Position numbers and translations under genes: made by a program
Origin: Lytechinus pictus
Lineage: Eukaryota > Echinodermata > Echinoidea > Temnopleuroida > Toxopneustidae
Length of the DNA: 64,000 nucleotides
NCBI RefSeq assembly: GCF_037042905.1
Contig: NC_087254.1
Location: 22,866,603-22,930,602 of the forward strand
Direction of reading: 5' to 3'
Shown: positions 26,501 through 35,175 of the stretch, piece by piece
Layout of the letters: each line of letters opens with the position of its first letter
How positions within the stretch are numbered: the first letter of the stretch is position 1
The notes under the pieces: generated by a model
What the model was told of the DNA's origin: nothing
Database searches by the model: none
What the model saw: the letters and a program-made list of their open reading frames with translations, nothing else

Positions 26501-29500
26501 AAGGCTATTATTTTTCAAAATAAAGGGGATAGGAAAATACGGTCCACCTTTGTTGAAAAAAAAAAGGAAATGAGTATCGTATTTAGTGCAAGCACACATT
26601 CCATTTATTCATAATATCATTCGTAACTTTATGAGTAGCTTTGTGGAATAGTCCCCAGCTAAGCACCTTCTTGTAGATTTGACTAACACAGTGAATGTTT
26701 TGGTTTATATTGTTCTGATTGTTAACCCTTTAGCACCTTCTGTCATACATAGTTCAATGTACCAAATCCAAGAGTAAATGGCCCGAATTCACAAAGGTGG
26801 TTTTTAAAACCACCGCTTGAACCCATGGTTTATGCAGATTTCCTGTATAAATTATGCTTATTCACTACGTACATTGCAAAATATCCAATGCTGATGCGAG
26901 CTTTTGTCACAGTGCACAAAATTGATGCCTGTTGCCATGTTAAGTACACTATTTTATTAATGAGTCCACTGTTTGGAGAGTGGACTTATTAATTCAAAAC
27001 AGTGGACTCGTGAATAAAAATAGCGTGGATAACCACAGCAGGCGTCAATTTGTAATTTATACAGGATATCTGTGTAAACCATAGGTTCAACCGATGGTTT
27101 TAAAACCACCTTTGTGAATTTGGGCCATTATGTTTCATTGATTTCACAGTGTTTCTACTCGTCTAAATGCACCCTCTGTGTATGTGATTACGAGACCTTC
27201 AGTTGGTACCCCCTTTTAAGACCTAATCAATTCCTGAAGATTTAATGTTCTAATTCTTCAACTGCACAAGTATTAAAGCCAAACTGTGATATTGTTTGAC
27301 TTTGCGTCATTGTTATCAGTGCACAAAAAGCATATAGTGGGTTTAGGCCAATCATGTGTTGAATCCATAATGGAATAGCATCCTTATGACAATTTCTCAA
27401 AGTCTATTTTATGTGATTTCCATGGAAAGTGTTACTTGGGTTATATGTCCATTATTTATCCAGATTCTTTTATCAATGGACAGTAGGCCATTTCTCTTGG
27501 TCACCTCTCCTGTTATATTCATCCTATTCTTTTCAAAGCAAATAAACTTATGAATGTTTTATGCATACAATTGAAATGTTTGTCCACTTCGGTTACAATC
27601 ACACCAACGAAACTTAACTCCAAACTCACTGATAATAAGAAGGGTTCGTATGAACCCTTGCGTTATATTCATTGCTTTGCTTCAATTTACGGCTGGTACT
27701 AAGCCTAAATTGTTTACCTTGACAGCCAATCACATCTCGCTGTTGAGCATCCATCGTCTCTTTGGGTTCCATTATATATTGTTTCTCCTTAGCGTTCTAG
27801 TCATTCATGCGATTTTACACCGATGAGTGCATGCCAAAAAGCTTCATTTCCATTTTTAAGGCTTTTTTATGATTTTGCGGTACCAAACACTTATTTATTG
27901 ACTGATAATATATCAGTCGACTTAAGGAAGTTGTTATGGGTGTAACTGCAGCACTTCTTTAAAATGAAACATTTTAAATAATCCACAAGTAGATCCTCGA
28001 CACAAAGATTATTTTTCGGAGGATTATGTTTGAATACATTACTGTCACATATCTTGCCATATCACCCATGTGGATAGTGGACGAACTGATGCTAGACGAA
28101 ATGAAAGTAGACGAGTTGGTAATTGGACGAATGGGCATTAGCCCAATTGAAAATAAACCACGGGGAATGGCTTTAGTCTTGATCCATTGAGGTATCTGAG
28201 GTCAAATTTTATGATACAAGCTTTCTGGCAAGTTATGCCTCTCTTACTCTATCCAAATTTCATTTTTAATACAAGCTTGCCTGACATGTCAGAAGGTGCT
28301 AGAGGGTCAATGATGTTGGATTGCTGTTTTTTTTTAGTAACATACGATGCATGTTGAGTGGACCATTTGGAAGTTACAGTTTTTCACTTTCTGAAAGTAA
28401 CTGACACATATGTCATTTAATGTCCTTGTGCATAATATGCACATACAGGTAGTAAATATCAATTGTTTGATGTGACACAGTTGTATGGGGCAATGAGTCG
28501 CCATGTCATTAATATTCCGGAAATTAATATTAAAATTCATCAGATCACTTTCTACTACCAATACTTTAAGTAAACCTTCAAAGCAAAATCATTTTTTGGA
28601 GTAAAGCAAATTTTTATTGTTTTTAAGACCCCTTTCATTCATATGTTATTCTGTGTTTGAAATGTACAATGAGGAAGTGGACTTTGTCCAATTAATAGTT
28701 TGATCAAGCGATATGATTGAAAGGAAATCATTAACCAATCTCTTAGAATAAACAACATTTATCTGCTAGGATCCATTTGTTCAAACATCTCAGAAAAATA
28801 TTGGCACTGATGCCACAAGGTAATTTTTTCTGCAATATCTCCATCACCTGCAATCCTTTAAAAGCCTTAATACCAAACAAAACTACAACTAGTCCTCCAA
28901 AATCTTCAAACTGAAAATTTGCATTGTTTTTTCATCAATGCATTTTACATTTACTTTTGTCATTTCAACTACTTCCTCAATTATGCTCTCGAAGCAATTG
29001 GAAATTAGATCAAATGCAAGTAAAATAAACAAATTTGTACTCCTGAATATAGAATTCAGGAAATGTAATATCTGCACTTCATCAGCTAAACAAGTTTAAA
29101 CCAATCACACCCGCACAGACAGACAAGATTTTGTATTTGAAACAATATAGCCAGATTTCTATTTAAAAAATCTTTCAAAAGACACGCCTGTTTCAAGAAA
29201 CTGACAGTCAAGGCCTTATTGCTTGAAAATTAATACATGGTAAATCAAATCTTAATTACCATGGTAACAGTACTCATTAGCAAATTGAAATCATGGATTT
29301 CAAGGAAGTTACCATTGGATGACTAAGACACAACCATAATATTGATAATAATATATATTCCATTTGTAAAGCGCAGCTACTATAATTGCATATACTCTAC
29401 TGCGCTTGATACTTGGTATCATATTATTACCCCAGCTGTAGCTGAGCCGCTGTATAGGTGCTAAAGCATTCAAGGAATAAATCGTACTTGGTACCCATTC

Positions 29501-32500
29501 ACCTCACTTGGGTCTAGTGCAGCACAATGTGGGTAAAGTTCTTGCTGAAGGAAAACACGCCATGCCTGAGATTCAAACCCACGTCTCTCTGATTGAAAGA
29601 CGAGAGTCATATACACTAGACCACGACACCCCCACTAAACAGTAACTTGTATGCAACAGGACAAATGTATGAATTGAAAGCAGAGTCTATAAAAAATATA
29701 AAAGGGAAATAGGGAGAAAAAAACTAGCATGAATTATAGTCTTCAAAATCATCCCAAATAATGCTACCACATACTCTGTGGTCTTCTGCAATTAGATTTG
29801 GGTAATAAATCTCAATAACATAGAATATACTGTAATTATTTCAACCCTGTCTGATTGAGGTTTACAATTACATGAGAACACCACAGATGAATGTTTACTT
29901 AGGTCTGTGGAAGAGAGGTCAAGATCATAATCTCATGACTGCCTTCATCAATCAGAACTTATCAGGCCTTTTTTCAAACAAGAATACTTATGATGTATTT
30001 ATTCAAATAAAATCGTGGTGCATTTCTAGTTGGTTGTGCTTATGAATTCCTTCTTGCAAATAAATATCTGAGGTGCATTTTGATAAATTTTCTTTTTAGA
30101 GAGAGATTTAAAGGCCACTGCATATCTTACAACTTGAATCAGGTTTGATTTTGAAGAAGAAAATATGACATTTGCATTTTTTCTTTGAAATTTGATTAAA
30201 AACAGTATAGAATCTTATTTGATGCTCAAGACAATGTTAAAAATCAAACTTTTTATGAATTTCAAACTTTACGTTTGGATTGAAGTTCAGATCTGTTAAA
30301 AATTGTAGGTAAATAGTCATATGAATGCAGTGATTAAAAATTCAATTTAATTTTATACATATGAAAAGGAACAAATTAGGCTTAAATTTCAACTTACAGC
30401 AGTCATAGGATGACTCAGAATCTTTGACAGTTTTATGTTACACATTTTAATAATCACATCTAGCATTTTATGCTGAAATGGGTGATAGCAGACCTAGCAA
30501 GCTGGCAGTGGGTGTATGGTGGCCTTCAGTTTTGTTTTCCTTTGATTCTTGCAGGCATGTGATGCATGGAAGCGTGAAGCTACGGAATCCCAAGAGAAAG
30601 CTAAGCATGCTGAATTAGAAAAGAATACAGCATTACAAAGAAAGGAAGAGGTAATTGCTTCTTTCTCTTAATCTAATCTAAAGAGCAATCAAACCTTTTT
30701 AATAAGGTTTCATTTCTATGAAAAGAATATTGGAAAGAAAATGGTGCTGTAACATGTAGATGTGTACTTATTTTCTAGTTTCTTTTACATTTTGAAGACT
30801 GGAAATCACACATTTGTACTGAGGATTTTAATACCATTTTTCAGTGCATTATGTTGTGCTGATTGTCAGTGAATGATAGCCAGTAAAGTTTTTATATAGC
30901 TTATCGTAATACTAGAAGCTGGTAAAGGCCCGGTCCCACTGCACTTACGGATGCAAAGCGGATGTAAAATGTAAAAAAAATCTTGCCATCTGTTGGAATA
31001 CGCTATGCATCCGTTGTGTACTCATACATGTAGCACGTTACATATGCTCTATCTATCGAGCATCCGTCCACTGTGATTTCATCCGCGCCAAAAGTCTTGA
31101 GCTGCATAAAACTGATAGAATGGATGAACTTTCCGCCGGAATTATGTAAATCCGCAACATATATACGAGCAACAAACGTTCCACATCCGCTGTATCCTCT
31201 CTGCATCCTCCGACTCAGATCCACTGAAGCTGAACAACGGAAAGAGGGAGGAAAGATAAAGTACGTGGAACGTCTATACATCGTTAGTAGCACGGAAATA
31301 GAAAGGATGCAAGCATATGCATCTCTTAAAGTATTCTAAACCCCCGGTAACAGAGCTGTCATCCACTTCCATCCGCAAGGTTTCCGATTAACAACCGTTT
31401 AACATCTGCGCTACGTACTACCCACATCCGTTCTTTTCCGTTATGTTTTTACAAATTTTTCGTCAATTTTGTCCATTTCTGGAGTGGATGAAAACGGATG
31501 GAGCCACCCACGAAATTTTGCGCATCTGTGTCCTTTACGAATACTTTTTTTATCCGTCAGCCAGTGGGACCAGGCCGTAATATGATGAACATTAAAACAT
31601 TTCTTTAGATACGCAATTACTTGCAGTTTTCATTCATTTTGATATCATGTGAATGTTATACTATACCCATATTTTTTTTCAAATTATGTAAATGGATCAT
31701 AATAATAGTAGCTTGCCAATCATACATTAAAGTATTCACCAGAATGTCGTTCGTCAGATATAGTGGTGCTTCCAAACCTAAGAAAAAAGGACATCCAATG
31801 AACTGTGCAATAAATAAGATGTGTTGGTATGTCAATTCATAAATCATCAGTCATCGGAAATTCTTCAATTCCTGGGGTCCCATTTTACAAAGAGTTGCGA
31901 TTGATTCGATCAATCTCAACTGTATGGAAATCCATCATTGTCATAATTTTCCTACCAAAATTTGCACAAAGTTCTTTTGTAAACAAAAAAGAGTACATCA
32001 AATTGTCAAGACAACAATGAATGTATTAGTATACATCATGTTTAGAAAACATTTTTAAACAAACATGCATTTTAGCTGTTGACGTGGCTGGCTCTCCATA
32101 CTTGTGGTTGATTGGATCAGTCACAACTCTTTGTTAGATGGGGCCAGATTTGTTGATTAAAATTCACCCAAATTTGTTGGTCTATACTGAATAGGAATAG
32201 CATGTTTAAGAGTGAATAGAACTATAGTTGATTTTCGATCTTGTCTTGACTAACAAATATGCACTTGTTCTGACCTGTTAAACTTGCATGAGACACTTAG
32301 GAGTGGTCTACCAATTAAGCTAAAATCCATTTTAAGTTAGATAAAATCATTGTTTGACACTGATTTATGTGATGGTGAATCACCCCCTCATATCATATAC
32401 ATGTATAATGTTACATGTATAATGTTTATCACCTTTGTTAGAATCAATGTTTATGCATTGGGAGCATTAAATTGTCTGTATTGTTATTTCAGTGCACCCA

Positions 32501-34697
32501 GTATTTATATTTTGTAGTCCTTTTATGTGCATTGTTTCATAGTATGCTTACTTTATAACCATTGTCTTGCTTTTTTCTGCCATTTTTGTAGTGACTCAGT
32601 TTACTTATTGAAGATGTATTTTTCTGGTGATAATAAACATCTAGACAAATTCTTAAAAAGAAAGTGAAAATTAGCACTGTTACATGACAAAACCTGTAAA
32701 ACCTGTAATGCAATGAAATACTTGATTGTTTTAGTTATGCACATTGTTACTCAAGATGAAATAGGCAAACAATAGCTACATGTTCTCACTTTAGAATACA
32801 AATAAATGTATGCTTCAAGTCAGAGAACTATTTAATAGACACTCTTGATGGACTGCTTTTATTGTTACAGTTCGTGCATGGAATGTCTTTATAGAACTGC
32901 AGTGATGTATCTTCGCATTGCACAATAAAAACAACAAACAAACTGAAATACACATGGGGCATGACCTGAAATCTAGAATCTTTCCAACATTTGATCCGTT
33001 AGATCGTGGTAATTCATTAAATTCAGAGATGTCATCTTTCAGACTTTATCAACTCGTATTCAGCCATAGAAAAAACATTTTTGGGCGTACATAATGATTT
33101 TCAAACTTGAAAGATAAATCAATTCTTGAGTGACATCCCTGTACATCAAACTTTCAAGAATGTCTTGTTGTGCCCCCCCCCCCCCCCGGTACGTGCCCCC
33201 TGCTCTTCCATCTTAGATATGCCACTGTAGAGCTGAAGAATGTGTATGTACAGTCAGTTGAGATGAGCATGGCAAACAATTAGTACACTCTTCATAGACC
33301 AAGACATGCCTTATATCAGAGCATCACACCGTATGATCATCCATTGTGTTTCTTCCTTGCAGGCATTCAATGAATCTAGAATACTAAAGCAAGAGATAGA
33401 AGGTTTATCAGGAGGACCACATTTACATGTGCTAAATAAGGTAGCTGAACTGACAAATTTACCCGTGACCAAGCTTAAACAATTACAATTACAGCTCAAA
33501 CTGGATTTAGAAAGGGTTGAAAAGGTGAGTGTGAACACGTCTTTCTAAATTTGTAGTTAAGAAATAAGAAATATTTGTGTTGCCTTTATTTTACAATGAT
33601 TTTGCGCTATTTTGTGCTAATGCAAATTTGAATGAAGTTGCAAATCTGGCTTATGCTTGTTTTAAAATCATCTCAATCTGGCTATTCCGGTAGCATCGTA
33701 AATTAAGTAGATGCATAATCAAGCTATACACCAGCAGCTGGGCACAACAGTCTGCAACTACCACAGACTGTCTGATATTTTAAAAGCATAATGATAATAT
33801 GTTCATTTATGTAGCGCTCTTACAAAATAACATTGTTTTAGAAGAATTTATTGAGTTTGTCAAAAGTAAAAGAAATCTCGTCCTGGTGTACAGTCAACAA
33901 TATTGGAACTTTTTACACAAAATTAAAGTAATTAACTATCTATTAAAAAAGGCAGCAAATAATCAAGATTTGGCATACACCATGGCTAAGAGCACCCAGC
34001 TGGTAGACTGCTTAGGGGGCCTGTTGCAGTGACATGCAAACCACGCGTACCAGAAGAAAGATACGGTGGTTCCCTTATAGCCAATTCATTTATTGAATAA
34101 ATGGCTACTTGGTTTAAGAAACTCTGGCCATTCTTTACTAATTTAAATATTACAATTATGATATATCGTGGGTTAGTTCTGTAAATTTTGATTACTTTTT
34201 GTTACACACGAATAGTCTCATCATGATGCAGTATAGTGGCTTCAACTGTTGAGATAGTCACCTTGGATTTGGACATAATATTAGTACTTTGTGGATGTCG
34301 GGAAAACAAAAGTATTTTCTGAATTTCTTGGGAAACAACCCAGCTAATATGTTTTAGAACATTCACAAAAAGGTCCTTAGACTGGAAAGTAAAAGCAGAA
34401 AAGATTCAGAAAATGTCTATGTGCTAGCTGGGATGAAAAGGAAGAAAGAGAATAAGAAAAACAAGCATTATTCTGTGATGTGTGAAATATTTCTTTCTTG
34501 ATTTTATCTTTCAGGTGTTACATATAAGAGAAAACTTCACTTGCTGCCTGTGTCACGACAGAGAACGTAGCGTTGTGGTAGGACCCTGCCAACACTTAGC
34601 CCTTTGCTCATCATGCGCAACAACAGTCAGTGAATGTCCTGTATGCCACATACAAGTCAACAACAAGACCAATGTGGTGGTGCCGGCACCCCTCTGA
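7344..34697 (+). CDS. unk: Unkempt RNA-binding CCCH zinc-finger / RING protein (14 coding exons)
   Basis: Exons 7344-7417, 7521-7730, 11960-12327, 13439-13574, 14981-15183, 17268-17389, 20678-20884, 21402-21531, 24038-24157, 25278-25444, 26014-26304, 30555-30650, 33363-33524 and 34515-34697 join in frame to 822 aa (human UNK is about 810). Residues 1-330 hold six CCCH fingers, for example C-x6-C-x5-C-x3-H in KPPRLCRQGYACPRYH. A Ser/Pro/Gln-rich middle includes the UNK signature PFYPTSDTVESVI. A coiled coil (QKWEESWAQAKQACDAWK) and a C-terminal RING (CCLCHDRE...CPVCH) follow. In animals UNK binds UAG-containing mRNAs, represses translation and shapes neuronal form. This is probably the single precursor of vertebrate UNK/UNKL. 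Confidence 0.95.
7521..7730 (+). CDS. unk: unk exon 2 (CCCH fingers 1-2)
   Basis: Encodes YLKEFRTQQC and RDGTFNYSPDIYC, nearly identical to UNK; contains finger 1 and the start of finger 2. Confidence 0.95.
8589..9030. mobile_element. PIF/Harbinger-like MITE with TTA duplication
   Basis: Body 8592-9027 has inverted ends AGCCCCCATCACACTTATTC and complement, flanked on both sides by TTA. In unk intron 2; no transposase. Confidence 0.7.
9672..9830 (+). mobile_element. SINE-like element with a 7SL/Alu-domain-like head
   Basis: The head reads GTGGCGTGCGCCTGTAATCC then AAGCTA, very like the 5' Alu domain of SRP RNA (GTGGCGCGTGCCTGTAATCC, AGCTA). About 25 bp on, AGGTGTGAGCCC sits where an RNA polymerase III B box would be. 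The body then has TCTTTCGGATGG and GACGTTAAA and ends in a CA-rich tail. Recognised by eye; a tRNA-derived head is the alternative. Confidence 0.5.
10853..11432. mobile_element. MITE complex with GTTGCAT...ATGCAAC ends
   Basis: Left end AGGTCCCTGTTGCATAAAAG, right end CTTCCATGCAACAGGACCC. Internal ACCATTGGATGGCA-type inverted segments suggest nested or duplicated copies. Contains ACATGT-rich stretches. Confidence 0.55.
11960..12327 (+). CDS. unk: unk exon 3 (CCCH fingers 2-3)
   Basis: Begins CPYLHRNTGDTERRYHLRYY and carries finger 3 (C-x9-C-x6-C-x3-H), then a Thr/Ala/Pro-rich linker ending DDPRWQ. Confidence 0.95.
12328..13438. other. unk intron 3, no other gene seen
   Basis: AT-rich intron with several ACATGTACATG repeats (near 13014, 13188, 13244). 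No exon or transposon with recognisable ends. Confidence 0.6.
13439..13574 (+). CDS. unk: unk exon 4 (CCCH finger 4)
   Basis: Encodes LANYKTEPC and RLCRQGYACPRYHNARDRRR, finger 4, joining in phase to exon 5. Confidence 0.95.
13623..13939. mobile_element. MITE with TTA flanks (GGCCCGTATTCTGAA ends)
   Basis: Body 13626-13936 begins GGCCCGTATTCTGAA and ends TTCAGAATACGGGCC, flanked by TTA on both sides. In unk intron 4. Confidence 0.7.
14981..15183 (+). CDS. unk: unk exon 5 (CCCH fingers 5-6)
   Basis: Encodes GDEWGDPANC, YCHTRTDQQFHPEIYKSTKC and GPFCAFAH; donor GTAAGT at 15184. Confidence 0.95.
15184..17267. other. unk intron 5, no other gene seen
   Basis: AT-rich. A 37-nt splice-flanked open segment at about 16113-16149 has incompatible phase and is not called an exon. 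Confidence 0.5.
17268..17389 (+). CDS. unk: unk exon 6 (Ser/Thr-rich linker)
   Basis: Follows TCTGCAG; encodes a low-complexity linker ending NPVSNPSLQT. Called from phase compatibility (phase 1 in, phase 0 out) and good splice sites. Confidence 0.8.
17593..18790 (-). mobile_element. Degenerate CR1/L2-like LINE fragment (reverse transcriptase C-terminal half and 3' tail)
   Basis: Antisense to unk in intron 6. In order on the minus strand: a RT motif like GVPQGSRLGPLLF, a degraded active site reading LADDTQLYLSF (Tyr lost) followed closely by a stop, then the long ORF 17683-18264 with LDYCNSVLYGLP, LHWLPVRQRITFK and PRLWNKLPL. This is typical of CR1/L2-type non-LTR elements. The 3' tail at 17593-17680 carries ATAGCGC and TTGCGCTGC. 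Frameshifts make it inactive. Confidence 0.85.
19784..19966. repeat. Long hairpin element with CCCCTCGGG stem and CTTCG loop
   Basis: Arms from ATATATCAGGC...CATAGTGGAA...CCTCGGTTGGACTGGCA pair with TGCCAGACCAACC...TTCCACTATA...GCCTGATATA around a GC-rich centre CTCGGGGCTTCGCCCCTCGG. Foldback element in unk intron 6. Confidence 0.75.
19967..20060. repeat. (GAT)n microsatellite
   Basis: Imperfect GATGAT repeat directly next to the hairpin element. Confidence 0.85.
20678..20884 (+). CDS. unk: unk exon 7 (Ser-rich linker)
   Basis: 207 nt open in phase 0, between CCCTTCAG and GTAAGT. SPGSSSLGPIGKPRS resembles the corresponding UNK linker; the region is Ser-rich. Confidence 0.82.
20902..21034. 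mobile_element. Short MITE, GGGTCCCGTAACACAAA ends
   Basis: Inverted ends GGGTCCCGTAACACAAA and TTTGTGTTACGGGCCCC, starting 18 bp after unk exon 7. The same end type recurs at 38383-38507. Confidence 0.65.
21109..21258. mobile_element. Short MITE, GGGTGTTTC ends
   Basis: GGTGGGTGTTTCCTAAGTTA at left and ATTATGAAACACCCAGC at right, related to the MITEs at 52865 and 55042. Confidence 0.5.
21402..21531 (+). CDS. unk: unk exon 8 (UNK signature)
   Basis: Encodes NAQPFYPTSDTVESVI, a block shared with vertebrate UNK; acceptor CCCCCACAG, donor GTAGGT. Confidence 0.93.
21762..22013. mobile_element. MITE, AAAGAGTT...GATCAATC ends
   Basis: Left TCTTATAAAGAGTTACGATC, right GATCAATCGCAACACTTTGT. Clearly related to the copy at 31874-32145. 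Confidence 0.6.
22014..22325 (-). mobile_element. tRNA-headed SINE remnants (two partial copies)
   Basis: On the minus strand, GGGTTCAAATCC at about 22260 is a good B box and TGGTGCAGTGC an A-box-like element 5' of it. A second partial head with GGATTTAAATC lies near 22080. Related to the SINE at 29341-29637. Confidence 0.5.
23388..23990. repeat. (ACT)n/(ACC)n triplet array
   Basis: About 600 bp of imperfect ACT/ACC/TTC triplets in unk intron 8, ending about 45 bp before exon 9. Thr- and Leu-rich ORFs are repeat translation. Confidence 0.9.
24038..24157 (+). CDS. unk: unk exon 9
   Basis: Encodes NALDELNMDDFDVAAIDKEL, counterpart of the UNK acidic helix. Its acceptor lies about 45 bp after a 600-bp ACT-repeat block. 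Confidence 0.92.
25278..25444 (+). CDS. unk: unk exon 10 (SAPVNIP and poly-Gln)
   Basis: Encodes SSAPVNIP, conserved in UNK, then a Pro/Ser stretch and a CAA/CAG-coded Gln run before donor GTCAGT. Confidence 0.92.
25891..25963 (+). pseudogene. Degenerate duplicate of part of unk exon 11
   Basis: Shares GGACACATC, GGAGA, CAGGGTCTCC and ACACCT...CAACCTCA with exon 11 (26076-26149) at an offset of about 184 bp. In the exon frame it reads GHIMGDSLIFTSGSPSSNTP against GHILGDPIGSASGSPSSTTP. An in-frame stop just upstream and no acceptor rule out use as a normal exon. Confidence 0.6.
26014..26304 (+). CDS. unk: unk exon 11 (linker and coiled-coil start)
   Basis: 97 codons, phase 0 at both ends. 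A Ser/Thr/Gly-rich part is followed by GRLQEEVNTLRGQVQKWEES, the start of the coiled coil. A degenerate copy of part of it lies upstream at 25891-25963. Confidence 0.94.
26334..26654. mobile_element. MITE, GTTTCATGAAGCTATT ends
   Basis: Left GACTGTTTCATGAAGCT, right AGTAGCTTTGTGGAATAGTC, imperfect inverted ends, 30 bp after unk exon 11. Confidence 0.5.
26778..27129. mobile_element. MITE with long inverted ends (GGCCCGAATTCACAAAGGTGG)
   Basis: Arms of about 38 bp: ATGGCCCGAATTCACAAAGG and onward pairs with CCTTTGTGAATTTGGGCCAT. A second inverted repeat (GAGTCCACTGTTT...AAACAGTGGACTC) lies in the centre. Confidence 0.75.
29341..29637 (-). mobile_element. tRNA-derived SINE with a CR1/L2-like LINE tail
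   Basis: Minus-strand head GTGTCGTGGTCTAGTGTATA with a B box GGGTTTGAATCTC, then a body (AGTGCAGCACAATGTGGG on plus), then a tail ATAATAATAT...AAGCGC...ACTAT...CTACTGCGCTT that aligns with the tail of the LINE at 17593-17680. It appears inserted in an older MITE (29250-29340 and 29638-29665). Confidence 0.65.
30555..30650 (+). CDS. unk: unk exon 12 (coiled coil)
   Basis: 32 codons, ACDAWKREATESQEKAKHAE, continuing the UNK coiled coil. Confidence 0.94.
30923..31580. mobile_element. MITE with TAA flanks (AGGCCCGGTCCCACTG ends)
   Basis: Body 30926-31577 starts AGGCCCGGTCCCACTG and ends CAGTGGGACCAGGCCG; both flanks are TAA. Many CATCCG/CGGATG words inside. In unk intron 12. Confidence 0.7.
31874..32145. 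mobile_element. MITE, AAAGAGTTGCGATTGAT ends
   Basis: Left GGGGTCCCATTTTACAAAGA, right TCTTTGTTAGATGGGGCC; sister of 21762-22013. Confidence 0.65.
33363..33524 (+). CDS. unk: unk exon 13 (coiled-coil end)
   Basis: 54 codons with a Leu-rich helix (LKQLQLQLKLDLERVEK) preceding the RING; donor GTGAGT. Confidence 0.92.
33785..33860 (-). mobile_element. LINE/SINE tail remnant
   Basis: ATAATATGTTCATTTATGTAGCGCTCTT resembles the tails at 17593 and 29341. Weak, no head recognised. Confidence 0.35.
34515..34697 (+). CDS. unk: unk exon 14 (RING finger and stop)
   Basis: Encodes the C-terminal RING-like domain (C-x2-C, C-x-H, C-x2-C, C-x2-C) and stop TGA at 34695-34697. The last codons and the stop fall in the first unit of a 3' UTR tandem repeat. 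Confidence 0.95.
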   Translation: MLHIRENFTCCLCHDRERSVVVGPCQHLALCSSCATTVSECPVCHIQVNNKTNVVVPAPL

Positions 34698-35175
34698 CTG
34701 TGGCATAACTGGGGGCATTTCTGTGCCCCTCTGACAGGGGGATAGTTCCTTGGGTAAGGGGGTATACCTGCACCCTTCTTATTGTAGGATAAGTCTTGGG
34801 GGTCAGGGTAACTCTGCATCTACATTACTGAAGATTAAGTCCTGGAGTATGGGGTATCTCTGCACCTCTCTTCCTGTGGATACTTCCAGGGGTCAAGGTC
34901 ATTCTTGCAAGTACCATAGGAGGCATTATCCATGCACCCCTCTTGCAGTAGGATAGGTCCTTTGGTGGACTAGAGGGCATTTCCATCCTCTTTTTAATAT
35001 TGAAAGCTAATTTTGTTGGTAGGGGATGATTAGTTACAGGGATAGGGGTTATTTCACCTCCCTTTTTACTGTAGGATAATTTCTGAAGTAGGGAGCATTT
35101 GACATCCTAACTTCAAGATAAGTTCTTGGTTGTGTTCCCATACCCATCTTACTATAGAGGATGCACCTTCCTGCC
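34683..35175 (+). repeat. Degenerate tandem repeat spanning the unk stop codon and 3' UTR
   Basis: Units of roughly 40-70 bp share TGCACCCCTCTT, ACTGTAGGATAAGT and GGGGGCATT. The first unit begins in the last codons of unk (GCACCCCTCTGACTGTGGCA). About ten degenerate units follow. Confidence 0.6.
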
